From the NCBI GenBank assembly GCA_900175165.2, contig FWWN02000679.1, positions 1 to 19,395 on the forward strand: a stretch of 19,395 nt of DNA. Reading direction: 5' to 3'. The DNA comes from Rhizomucor pusillus (lineage: Eukaryota; Mucoromycota; Mucoromycetes; Mucorales; Lichtheimiaceae). Shown one piece after another: positions 1-8,589 of this stretch; the first letter of the stretch is position 1, and every line of letters starts with the position of its first letter. The notes under the pieces were generated by a model. That model worked only from the letters and a program-made list of their open reading frames with translations, did no database searches and had not been told where the DNA came from. Position numbers and translations under genes: made by a program.

Positions 1-2
1 AG

Positions 3-45
3 TTGATCAGACCCAGCGAAAATGTGCCACCAGTCTGTATTTGAG
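3..45 (+). repeat. Left terminal inverted repeat
   Basis: It starts TTGATCAGACCCAGCG and is the reverse complement of 2859-2901 with three mismatches in 43 bases. A second GCGAAAATGAGCCA copy follows at about 60-73. Confidence 0.85.
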
Positions 46-235
46 ATTGAGCCACCCAAGCGAAAATGAGCCAGTCTAATGAAAGTTCCTTTTCCTTGTC
101 CCTCTCCGGTCCTGCGTAGTCACGTAACTGATGAATCCATAGGCAGTACAAGTTGTGGCTTCAGTCGTGGTTAAATTCAAGACAAGCATACACCTTTTCC
201 AAATATTATTGTCGCTGCAATTTGTCGTTTTGGTG

Positions 236-253
236 TATAAATGTATTATAAAA
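236..253 (+). promoter_or_regulatory. Tandem TATA-like boxes ahead of the element's plus ORF
   Basis: TATAAA at 236-241 and TATAAAA at 247-253 lie about 85-100 nt before the ATG at 337. The spacing fits a core promoter for the short plus-strand ORF, but A/T-rich chance matches are possible. Confidence 0.35.
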
Positions 254-336
254 TTCACAAAATGCGACATTACTTTTGGGAAAAAGGTACTTCCAGACGA
301 GAAGTATTGGTTCAGGTATAGCAGACAATCAAATAT

Positions 337-748
337 ATGCATGCTGATTCTGAAGAGGCAATTTTAGGGTCTGTAGTTGCCATAGCATGCTCAAGACGAT
401 TGCACCGGAGGAAGCACGAAGCGGAAGCAGGAGGGCAGATCGAAGACGATGAATATATGCGATTGCTGGTAAACTCATATGGTACTTGCTTAGTTGACGC
501 TTCGGTAACTCTCATATTAGCGTTCCATTCGACGAACTCCCCTTATGGATGAAAGCATCACGATGACATCCGTGCCGGCTTTGGAATACCTGCTCTTATT
601 ATCCCTTGCCTTGTTAAACATCATGTTTCGTTTTCTGCACATGGAGTGGCAAAGACCGAAATCAATTTCGCCTGTTAACATGCGCGTTTCTGGTCGTCTG
701 CTTCGTACTTTCTCAATGCACATCAGATCCTTATGGATGCGGAAGTAA
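337..748 (+). CDS. Short two-exon ORF inside the TIR element, function unknown
   Basis: Exons 337-468 and 521-748 join in frame across a 52-nt GT-AG intron (donor GGTAAAC, acceptor ATATTAG) to give about 119 residues with a TAA stop. The first exon begins MHADSEEAILGSVVAIA and continues with a basic RRLHRRKHEAE stretch and an acidic EDDEYM stretch. The second holds a hydrophobic leucine-rich stretch (LLLLSLALL) followed by a basic tail. It has TATA-like boxes upstream and converges on the decayed minus-strand gene. The general look (short basic/acidic N-terminal segment, then a hydrophobic helix) could be the N-terminal remnant of a transposase, but I see no catalytic motif and no family I can name. 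Without the intron, exon 1 reads on to a stop at 552, so the splice is an inference. It could be a decayed or chance ORF. Confidence 0.3.
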
Positions 749-841
749 AGGTTGATATAAACAAAGAGAGTACAACGCATAAGAAAACACGGAATGTGTG
801 GAAAAAGAAAATGGGCATATGTACGGATATGAACAAGGGAA

Positions 842-2651
842 TCATACAAGGAAATACATGAAAATGGACGCGTGGCAAGTGAAGTAGCCAGGTTCAGTCA
901 GAGCCTCCGTGATTGTTCTCTTACGGGATGCCTTGGGCTTGGCGAAGCCATGCACCGGGGGGATGGGGCAAGGAGGAGATCCGTCAATCGTGGGCAAGAC
1001 GATGGTGTCATCCGCCTCCACAGCCTCCACAGTTGTCTTCACCATGGTTTTGATTTGCCACACCAACGATACCAGCGGCATGATCTTTTTGGAGAACTGT
1101 TTCTCGGAACGTGGGAACTCGTAAGGGCCTCACTTTTGTGATTCGGCAAACTGATCCCGCAGGGGAATCGAGTATGTATGCCGCTACTTGTAGACCTAAA
1201 ATACGCGTTAGTAAGCGTCCACAAAGCGAGCACTACACTATTTTACCAGAGATGAGAAATCCGCCGAATTTAACCGCCCGTACCTTTGATCGGGAGTTCT
1301 TAGCCAATTGGACAAACGTGTCCTTCAGTGTCCTGGGTAGCTTGAGCGGACCCTCCTTTATCGCCTTCGTTATTTAAGAGAGCAACCGTACTCGTGCTCG
1401 AGGTAGGAGAATCGTAAATCCATCTTGGTCCCAGTTAGCTTTCTGGCCAGCTGGCCAATGCTGCTGTGTGATATCCAAGGTTGTAAGAGAAAGAGGAGAA
1501 TGAAACGAACATATAACATCATCTTCGATCTGAAGAACCTTACAAGAGTCTCACTATTTTACTGTCTCTGTCTATTACTACTATCTCACGCTAACCACTC
1601 GTCACCACATGCTGCTGCTGCTGGAGAGTCGTGCAGCATTCTTTCTTATTGAAGAAGCGGTGCTTGCCTTTTCTCTACTATGATCGTTTACATGTCTCAG
1701 ATAATTGATTAGCCATGAAACTTACCAGTGGACTTCCATCACCGACTCATCACACCATTTATCTATGAAGCCCCAGATGCAATGGATGAGGTCAGCCTCG
1801 GTATTGCCGTTGATCGGCAGGTGCTTGTAGAAGAAGATATCCATCGCCTCTACGATCGATTTACGTGCTCAATAAAGATCGGCTTGTGTAAGAGGGTGGA
1901 AATCTACTTCTTGGCGACGCTGCAAAAGACTCTCGAGGTCTCTCTAGAATAAAGAATTGCCTTTAGCCCAATGTTTGATCATACGACCCAAAATAAGCAA
2001 CTTACCTTCCCGAGGTACGAAAACAAGTACTCTCTCAGCTCGGGAGGTAGATCTGGCAGTTTGGGAGCTGATTTCAGCCATCTCCTCAGACGAGAAATAC
2101 TCGGAGTCAGACCACACAGCGTCTTTCGGATCGATGATTCGCGAATGTAATGAGTTTTGGAAAAGGCAGGTGTGTTAATAAAGTTGCTTTATGTATCCTG
2201 CATGAGCTGCTTACGCATTTGGTCCCCGACGGCCTTCTTTTCTCTTCCTGGCGCTCTGGTTATCCAGCCACCATTTTTGGTTGCATGGAGTCCGTCATAT
2301 GTTTGCTGAACCCACTTGAGATCCAAAGCTGATAGTGTCGAAGACGTCGAACTTGATGCTTGAGACTTGGAGCTATCACTTTTGTCGCAGCTGAATCTCA
2401 AGAGGTTCAGCTTATGCATGCCTTACACTGACCTTGATTCAAATTCCCTGAGTGTCCCAGTTTTATGGTAATAACACAAGTTTGCTGTGTTGATCCAGGT
2501 TAGACGAAGTGATCCATATTGTTGGAAGCGGCTCACCGCAGACCAAAAACAGATGAATGACCTTTTTTCGCTGACCCTGCACATCCCGCACTGTGTTCGG
2601 GGTGCATCTGAACGTATCATTCGCGAAGACTGCCCACGCTAGACACGGCAT
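842..2651 (-). pseudogene. Decayed multi-exon gene of a Mucorales-expanded hypothetical family
   Basis: Protein-like segments line up on the minus strand in order, separated by plausible GT-AG introns: 2651-2433; 2390-2215 (LDLKWVQQTYDG); 2122-2006 (AVWSDSEYFSSEEM); 1939-1726 (DLESLLQRRQEVDF, EADLIHCIWGFIDKW); 1677 to about 1609 (EKASTASSIRKNAARL); about 1480-1247 (TKMDLRFSYLEHEYGC, LKLPRTLKDTFVQLAK); and 1195-842 (LDSPAGSVCRITKVRP, QFSKKIMPLVSLVWQIK). From memory this order of motifs (EYF..EEM, EKAS..RKN, EYGC, LKxPxTLKD, SPAGxVCRI, LPLLxLxWQ) is a hypothetical family with many copies in Mucorales; its function is unknown. The copy is broken: an in-frame TGA at 1869-1871, a one-base frame change near 1121-1131, another frame change in the first segment around 2510-2570, and an unclear frame around 1290-1340. 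It sits between the TIRs, which suggests it is element cargo or an element-encoded gene. Confidence 0.65.
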
Positions 2652-2858
2652 TCGCTGACGTTCTGGGAATGCTGCCTGGCTGGTGAGAAGGGATTATGAA
2701 TGCGCCTATTTGAATAAAAAAAGTAATGTTCTACTGTCTTCTGAATGTTATCCATCCGGCTCAAGTTCATGGCCAGGTGGCCCAGATACGCTTAGGCTGG
2801 CTCAATTTGGGCACAATGGCTCATTTTCACGGGGATGGCTCAGTCAATTTTATTACGG

Positions 2859-2901
2859 CTCAAATTCAGACTGATGGCCCATTTTCGCTGGGTCTGATCA
2901 A
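2859..2901 (-). repeat. Right terminal inverted repeat
   Basis: Inverted partner of 3-45; it ends CTGGGTCTGATCAA on the plus strand. Subterminal related copies (TGGCTCATTTTCACGG, TGGCTCAATTTGGGC, TGGCCCAGATACGC) lie inward at about 2778-2834. Confidence 0.85.
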
Positions 2902-3185
2902 ATACAACTTCCAGCACTGCATATAAAAAGTTTTCAACTGTACAAAATTGCAGGACATATATATATTGGAATGAACGGTAGGGAATGAGGATGTATATGA
3001 GTGGGTATGTACAAAAGCTGCTGCTGCTGTCATTCGGGAACGACGGCGGAACAAAAACGATGGTGGTTGTACAAAAACGGGTGGTAAGATGCAAAAGGAA
3101 AGGGAAGGAAACAACAGAACGAGATGGTGGGAGATAGGAGGGCGTGCGTATGTCGGAGACTCGGATCAGTGGTGCAAGTGCTTTT
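2902..3185. other. Flank between TIR element and small minus-strand gene
   Basis: No gene is supported here. It should contain the 3' UTR of the minus-strand gene that stops at 3186. The minus-strand reading frames crossing it (2840-3289 and 2866-3114) look like low-complexity shadows. Confidence 0.5.
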
Positions 3186-3485
3186 TCATTCAATGTCATC
3201 TTGCTCTTCGCTGATAGTTTCGAGCGATGATGTGGAAAATCGCTTGTTCCGGCGATGGGGGTCGGCATGATAACTATGGTGATTATCATGTGCCATTATT
3301 TGGTTTTCGGTATCCTCTTCTTCGTCAACCTCTTCAATCACGGGCGACAGTGCGAAATGTCTGTGCGATTTGTTGACTTTGTATGCATGGAAGAGGTTGC
3401 TATCCGCTTCGTGGAGACTTCTGTGGTGGAAGTTTGGCAGGTCGCGAGGGTAGATTTCAGTAACGTAGCAACCGAGTTCGCTCAT
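3186..3485 (-). CDS. Small acidic, His-rich hypothetical protein (99 aa)
   Basis: This is a single-exon ORF starting at the ATG at 3485 (context TATCATGAG) and ending in QDDIE. I do not recognise a family. Residues 1-50 are mixed (MSELGCYVTEIYPRDLPN, then an HxxSLHEADSNLF segment). Residues 51-61 are an acidic stretch (EEVDEEEDTEN), followed by a His-rich part (HDNHHSYHADPH). The basic stretch HRRNKRFSTSSLE contains a possible basophilic-kinase serine and leads into an acidic C-terminus. There is no signal peptide or membrane segment. A well-formed TATA box on the same strand lies 64 nt upstream, which is the main reason to treat it as real rather than random. It may be a short regulatory or disordered protein; function unknown. 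Confidence 0.5.
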   Translation of the reverse strand: MSELGCYVTEIYPRDLPNFHHRSLHEADSNLFHAYKVNKSHRHFALSPVIEEVDEEEDTENQIMAHDNHHSYHADPHRRNKRFSTSSLETISEEQDDIE

Positions 3486-3548
3486 GATACTTGTTCAAAG
3501 AAGAGAAATGCAAACAAGCAATGAAAAAAAAAGCAACAATGGAACGGG

Positions 3549-3556
3549 TATTTATA
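3549..3556 (-). promoter_or_regulatory. TATA box for the 3485 minus-strand gene
   Basis: The minus strand reads GCTATAAATACCC here, a canonical TATAAATA 64 nt upstream of the ATG at 3485. Confidence 0.55.
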
Positions 3557-4439
3557 GCCGGTTGATGTGGTTCCTAGCTAAGAGCATGCGCCGTCTCCGC
3601 GCGCGAAAAAGATAGGGTCGGAGCAACACTGCGGCAGTTTTTCGTCCCGCAGCAGTAGCGGCATCATCAGCTTGCCGCTTTCGGCCTTTCACTCCTCCTG
3701 AGAGTTTCACACAGACAACTGATATGTATGATGTATGTCATCATCGCTATCCATCGAGTACCTTCTGGAGCTTTCAATGTGCAGTTATCTTTACCTGCTG
3801 ACCCTGCTTTTGAAATAACGTTATTCGCAAATGATGACGAATAGAGTTTCCTTTTGTTTCCCTTTCCGCACCAGCCGTTCTTTTCAGTGGTCCGTCATGA
3901 TAGGAAAGCTTGATCATCCAATGCCTTTTCTTTTTCTCATGATGTACCCTGGAAGCGGAATCTTCCAGGGGAAAAAAGTATAGATCCGCTTATGTACGAT
4001 TTGTAATAGTACCATCTCTGCTCCACCCACATCATTCGTTTAGATTACTACTACTACAACTGCCATATATTGTAGAGCTCCCTGTGATATGTGATAAGTT
4101 AAAATTGGGATTAAGGTATAGTATAAACGCAAGGTTGGAAGTTAATGTTTCCACGATTGATGAATGGTGTGCCTTGTGTCTATAGATAAGATAAGAGGAT
4201 TAATAATATGTCGATGTGATGAGGTGGCGAAGCAAGAGGCGTGCACGGTTGCCAAGTGGCGCACTAGCAAGATAAAGCGACAGAGCTATGCGCCACCAAA
4301 GCCATAACTTTGGATTTAATGAACATAGGAACCGCGCTGCGGCGATTAAGGTACGAGCATTGAAAACGATCCAGAAAAGGAAACCAAGAAGAGGGCGGAA
4401 GCGTTCGGTCCGCCGTCCTTCTTTGTTTGAACCCGAACA
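3557..4439. other. Divergent intergenic region with HSE/STRE-like palindrome
   Basis: No coding sequence is supported in this roughly 0.9-kb stretch between divergent genes. It contains a perfect 7-bp inverted repeat, CTGGAAG (3949-3955) and CTTCCAG (3962-3968). Inside it is GAATCTTC (3958-3965), the GAAnnTTC core of a heat-shock element, and it is followed by AGGGG (3967-3971), the core of a fungal stress-response element. A double GATA motif, TAGATAAGATAAGA, lies near 4183-4196, upstream of the plus-strand gene. These sites are inferred from consensus only. Confidence 0.4.
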
Positions 4440-5639
4440 ATGACCCATGACCACACCATGTCCGATCAACCGTGGCAGAGAATTCTCCACGAACCTGTCA
4501 ATGCAAACTACTCTCCGTCAGATGACTGGCGCAATGTCATTGACGGCTACGAAACGGGCTCCTCCGTTGATCACAGATTGGAACGCATATCCAAAGAGCT
4601 CCTAACGAATCAATGGTTACGAATACCCATTCAAGAAAAGCTGCGCAAAATGCCTGATCCTCCTCTGTGCTTTTGCGGCAAACTGGCAAGAAAGACTACT
4701 ATCTATGGACATGGTGTCCTTTACGATTGCCACTGGTGGACGGTTGAATCAGAAAAACGGATCTGCGGGTTCCATATCCACGGATACGCCTGGGATATGT
4801 TTCGCAAGGTCTTGGAGACGGGGAAGCACTTTAGCGAGCACGATCCTGAGCTGAGGACATGTCCGTACTTTAACTACACTTTCTGTGTCTTGTTTCATAT
4901 CACCAACGGCTACTTGGTGCGTCATTTGAAAACACTCCCCAAATGCTTTTGTCAATTACCAGTCATCATGTCTGAAAAGATCGAATATCGTCGTCCGCTT
5001 AGAATTTCTATAGTGTTCAAGTGTCGCAACTATGACATTGCCGGAGCCAAGCCAAAGTGTCTGTACATGTTGTCAGCTGAACAGGTACCTTTTATCAAAC
5101 CGAAACAATCTATCCATCAACTCGATTTCGATCGCGAATTCTTCAATCCAAAATACAAGGAATTACTTAAGCAGAAAGGTCTCGTCGACAACGATGAGGG
5201 TGGCGATAGGGAAAAGGAACAACAGCTAGCGACTAATACTACTACTACTTCCGACGACGACGATAACAATGAAATAAATACAAGTACCGATCACAGCAAC
5301 AACGACGACGATCAGGAGGATACCAATGCAGATAATGAAAACGCCGAGCAGCAACGTATTCCTTCTAACCAAACTGACCACTACCCATCCAATACCAACG
5401 ATGACGCTGCTGAGCAGCGACCTACCCCATCTAACGAAGCTGACCACAATCCATCTGATAAGGATGATGCCAATGCTAAACAAGGACCATCTGTTCCTTC
5501 TGGCGAGACTGAAAACAATGGCTCTAACGCTGTTGAAACGCAATATGTTCCTCCTAGCGACGACGCAAGCGAAGCAGTTTCAGTATCGAGCGACGATGCC
5601 AGTTTTGTCTCTGCGATGGACAGAAGCGTTAGAGGCTGA
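4440..5639 (+). CDS. Hypothetical protein with tandem CxC...C...C zinc modules and repetitive disordered tail (399 aa)
   Basis: The ORF is intronless, with its start at MTHDHTMSDQ; M7 is an alternative. Two similar cysteine modules are visible. Module 1 has C77-F-C79-G-K, then GVLYDC97, then KRIC109GFHIH. Module 2 has C169-F-C171-Q, then IVFKC195, then AKPKC207. The CxC-(n)-aromatic-x-C-(n)-C spacing resembles GRF-type zinc fingers, though the usual GRF residues are not all present. The linker contains CPYFNYTFCVLFHITN. Residues 251-399 are a disordered Asp/Asn/Ser/Thr/Pro tail with degenerate repeats of about 21 residues (EQ..PSN..DH.PS..DD). From memory similar tandem modules occur in Mucorales hypothetical proteins, so this may be a lineage-specific family. 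A nucleic-acid-binding role is inference. The 3' end converges with the HMG-box gene, 184 bp apart. Confidence 0.75.
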   Translation: MTHDHTMSDQPWQRILHEPVNANYSPSDDWRNVIDGYETGSSVDHRLERISKELLTNQWLRIPIQEKLRKMPDPPLCFCGKLARKTTIYGHGVLYDCHWWTVESEKRICGFHIHGYAWDMFRKVLETGKHFSEHDPELRTCPYFNYTFCVLFHITNGYLVRHLKTLPKCFCQLPVIMSEKIEYRRPLRISIVFKCRNYDIAGAKPKCLYMLSAEQVPFIKPKQSIHQLDFDREFFNPKYKELLKQKGLVDNDEGGDREKEQQLATNTTTTSDDDDNNEINTSTDHSNNDDDQEDTNADNENAEQQRIPSNQTDHYPSNTNDDAAEQRPTPSNEADHNPSDKDDANAKQGPSVPSGETENNGSNAVETQYVPPSDDASEAVSVSSDDASFVSAMDRSVRG

Positions 5640-5667
5640 TTTATTTTTTAATCCTCTGGCCTGAACG

Positions 5668-5697
5668 ATCAACATTGTAAATATCAACATTGTAAAT
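5668..5697 (+). repeat. Perfect 15-bp tandem duplication with Pumilio-like sites in 3' flank
   Basis: ATCAACATTGTAAAT occurs twice head to tail (5668-5682 and 5683-5697), 29 nt after the stop codon at 5639. Each copy places a UGUAAAU core in the transcript: TGTAAATA at 5676-5683 and TGTAAATT at 5691-5698. The first fits the Puf3/Pumilio consensus UGUAnAUA. TGTATATA at 5767-5774 is a third match. Confidence 0.6.
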
Positions 5698-5823
5698 TCT
5701 TTTCTCTCAAGCATAGCTCGAGTTGCTAGTCGTTGTATATCAAATGTAATATACCATCTTTGCAGCTGTATATATTTATAAGCAAATGGTTTAATATACA
5801 CGATGTAACAAACAATGTTGCTG

Positions 5824-8589
5824 TCAAGATGGGGGAGGAGTGGCTGGTAATATCTGAAACTGCTCGCCGTGCCCGGAATCATTATCATACAATGGCGGCA
5901 GCAAGCAGGCGTCTTGGTTCTTTGGGTTGACCATCCGTGCCACGGTTGCAATGGTAAGGCTGTCAAGCTCGACGGGCGATAAAGGTGGTTGGTGCTGATC
6001 CGCAGTTTGCTTGCATGTATATGAGTGCATCTCTCGAGCATATCTTGCCTTGTCTTCCTTTGCTTTTTGCTCCCAAGGCATCCTCTCCTGATCCGTCATG
6101 CTGCGCCATTGCTGTGAAATCGCTTTGCTTACTTGACCCACGCTTGCGTTCGGCATCCGCGCTGCCACGCTTGATCGAACTGACTTAGAGTAGAACAGGA
6201 AGGCGCTCATAGGGTGTTTGGGCGCCTTTGGATGCTTTAATCGTTTCTTTTTGCGTCCGCGAGGATCACGACCGGCGGAGGTTGCTTTGTCGTTGGAGTT
6301 GTCGTTTCTGTTGCTGCCGTCGTTTTCAGGCACTTTGCGTTTTTTTGCTGGTTTCGATTTGTAGCCAGCCTGCAGTAACTCTGCTTTTGACCGCCGGCAA
6401 TAAATAAAATTCGTGTGCCCTTTCATATGTTGCTGCTTTATCTTTTCTGCTTCCTGATTGTAGTAATCTTTCCGTTCCTATACATTGGCAGAAAATATTT
6501 TGGTGATGAGTCCTTTTGCATTGTTGCAGATGTATATGTTCGATATTGAGGTATTACCTGGGGCAGTTGACTCCATTGTTCACTGATGGCCTTACTGATC
6601 TCCGCTACTGACAGTCCAGGAGTCTCGGCAAGGATCTGATGTCGTACATCTCGGTTAAATAAAAGATACGCATTGGGAGGGCGCTTTAATCGCTCGGGTT
6701 CATCAAAACGACGTCCCGGCCGCCTTTGTGGACTGGCACCTGTCAAGTTTGCTAGCGCTAGTGCCTGCGCCTCGGCTGCGGCGGAATGACTAGCTACGTT
6801 CACAATGTTTCGGGTCGCGGGTATCTTTAGCAAAGGTTCGTGCTCGGGGCGCTGTGTCGTTGAGGTTTGATGGTGGTGACGTTGATGATGGTGATGATTT
6901 CCGATTGCCTCCTCCTCCTCTTGCTCATCGCTGTCATATTCCTCCTCCTGCTCCTGCTCTCCTTCCGTCTCCTCGTCTTCTTCATTTTCTTCTTCCCCTC
7001 CTTTTTTCTCGTCGCTTTTATCTGAAGTGCTGTGCGGAAGAAGCCGTTCATCCTCATACGCTGATTGAGGTACTGTCCATGCCAATATCGTGTTCGCTAA
7101 CCGGGTTGTGTTGTCGCTCGTCGCAGAATTAGAATGATGGTCTGTGCTTACGCCACCGGCGGATTGTGGTTGCCCAGGGGGCTCAGATGTTGTGACACCA
7201 CCCATTCTTGTTGTTTGATGCTGTCTGGGAGTCTCGGCTCGTGCCCTCTTGCCGCTGTACATTAATTTCTGCCGCTGCTTGTTAATTATGAGTCAACATG
7301 AAACACTTTCTGAGAAGTAAGCAGTATTTGATATCTCTTGTTTTCACATACCTCGCCCGCTTCTTCCCATTCTCGGCCAACCGACATGCCGCCAAAATTA
7401 TTGGGAATCGGCGTGCGCATCTCTTGCCTCAGCACATGCGACCGTTTCCCGGCATTGCTAAATACGAGATGGGTGTGCCTCGAGCTTGATGCTGTTGTTG
7501 CTGTTGTTGTTGTTATTGTTGTTTTGTCCAAGTCTGTTTGTAGTTTCGGATCTTTCTCGAACTGTCGGTACACGTCGTGCAATTGTCCCATAGGATCATG
7601 CATGCTATCCTTCCGAAACTGATCGAGATGTAGATCTTGGTCTTCTGCATTATAATCTCCAGCCCCCTCATTGACAGCAGCGGCAACAGCTTGGATTGAA
7701 TGCCACCAATGGATATCCGATGACAATGACCTAGGTGAATGCTCTGGACATGTACACATTTTAGCTGGTATTGTTATGCAATAGTATGTGTGTAATTTTT
7801 TTGATGCCCACCTTGCAGTTCAGGTGCGAACCCTGACTCAGCCATTGTTTCACATTGCCAGTGATGATCAGATCGACGTTCCTGACGATGATTGATATTA
7901 CTGTCATTGCTGCTGTTGCTGTAGGACGGCTTTGCCAAGTATTGACTCTCGAGTGCTGGTTTGTGCTGCCTCTGTGCAATGTAAGAAAACATGTAAGTGG
8001 CTACACTCCCATTGAAACTATATTTGCATCAGCTTAAGCTTGCTCACATGATCGGGTGATGATGATGACGACGATGATGACCATCGGCTGGAAAATACAT
8101 TGGCATTCAGAAGGGGGTGTGATCCAAAATATGTCGAAGTCGACGGTTGCGGTAGCGGCGGTGTTGGAGAACTAGTAGTATTGTCCGGCAACGGTGGCGA
8201 TGGCAGAACAGGCAATTCTGGCAGGCTTCGTCTTATGTCGCGTATTTGTCTTGCTGTGCTGCTGGGAAATGGAAGGGTGCGTTCAGTCCACGCGTTCAGA
8301 TCTCGAGCTTGTTCTTGAACTGCATACGCTTTATTGTTGTTATTATCTACAAAGGACGTTGATCCATCCTGCGGAGATCGCTGTCTGCCTTTTCCTGACT
8401 GATTAACAACAGAAAGCCCATTCAGAAAAAAATAACCTAGAATATAAGAGTCGCAGCAAATTTATAAATTACCAGAATTGAATAAGGTACATTGGGTAAA
8501 GCCGACCAAGGCAGCGACGTATGCGCTTGGAACTGAGCGGCTGCTGCGTGGAACCGGTCGTGTTCGCCACGGTTGTCTTGAGCAGCCAT
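5824..8589 (-). CDS. Double HMG-box DNA-binding protein (797 aa, six exons)
   Basis: Exons are 8589-8473, 8398-8048, 7971-7812, 7743-7352, 7277-6558 and 6477-5824. Introns are 68-80 nt and GT-AG, and the phases close to 797 residues. The start MAAQDNRGEHDRFHAA is the first ATG in frame. Residues 1-430 are low complexity (Ser, Pro, His, Asn; a Thr/Ala run from a CAA/CAG tract). A strongly acidic stretch covers about 435-464, followed by a His-rich run. HMG box 1 (about 537-605) has KRPPNAYLLFNRDVRH and AISEQWSQLPQERKDYY, the style of fungal sequence-specific (MATA/Ste11-like) boxes; it is split by an intron at 6478-6557. HMG box 2 (about 664-732) has HPMSAFLFYSKSVR and ISQQWRSMTDQERMPW, closer to NHP6/HMGB. 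Between them are nuclear-localisation-like KPAKKRKV (about 622-629) and GRKKKRLK. It is probably a nuclear DNA-bending protein or transcription regulator. The acceptor at 7744 could instead be 7765, adding seven residues. It is not the sex-locus gene by context. Confidence 0.85.

Larger units (their letters stand above)
3..2901. mobile_element. TIR-bounded transposon-like element carrying two tail-to-tail genes
   Basis: The two ends are inverted copies of each other (positions 3-45 and 2859-2901, 40 of 43 bases matching by eye), and both continue inward with further copies of a GAAAATGRGCCA-like motif. This is the architecture of a DNA transposon with subterminal repeats. Between them lie a short plus-strand ORF in two exons (337-748) and a decayed multi-exon minus-strand gene (2651-842), so the two converge. 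I cannot recognise a DDE transposase. The target-site duplication cannot be tested because only two bases lie left of the left repeat. The element may extend outside the window, so the limits are minimal. It could be a non-autonomous or degenerate copy. Confidence 0.7.

Noticed and set aside
2840..3289. 149-residue minus-strand ORF between the TIR and the small gene
   Set aside because: It crosses the TIR and overlaps the more protein-like 99-residue ORF in another frame; composition is low complexity.
4200..4490. 96-residue minus-strand ORF overlapping the start of the zinc-module gene
   Set aside because: No domain, no promoter evidence, and it overlaps a better-supported start.
5824..8589. 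Mucorales mating-type (sexM/sexP) HMG gene
   Set aside because: The sex-locus genes carry one HMG box and are flanked by triose-phosphate transporter and RNA helicase genes; neither is seen here.
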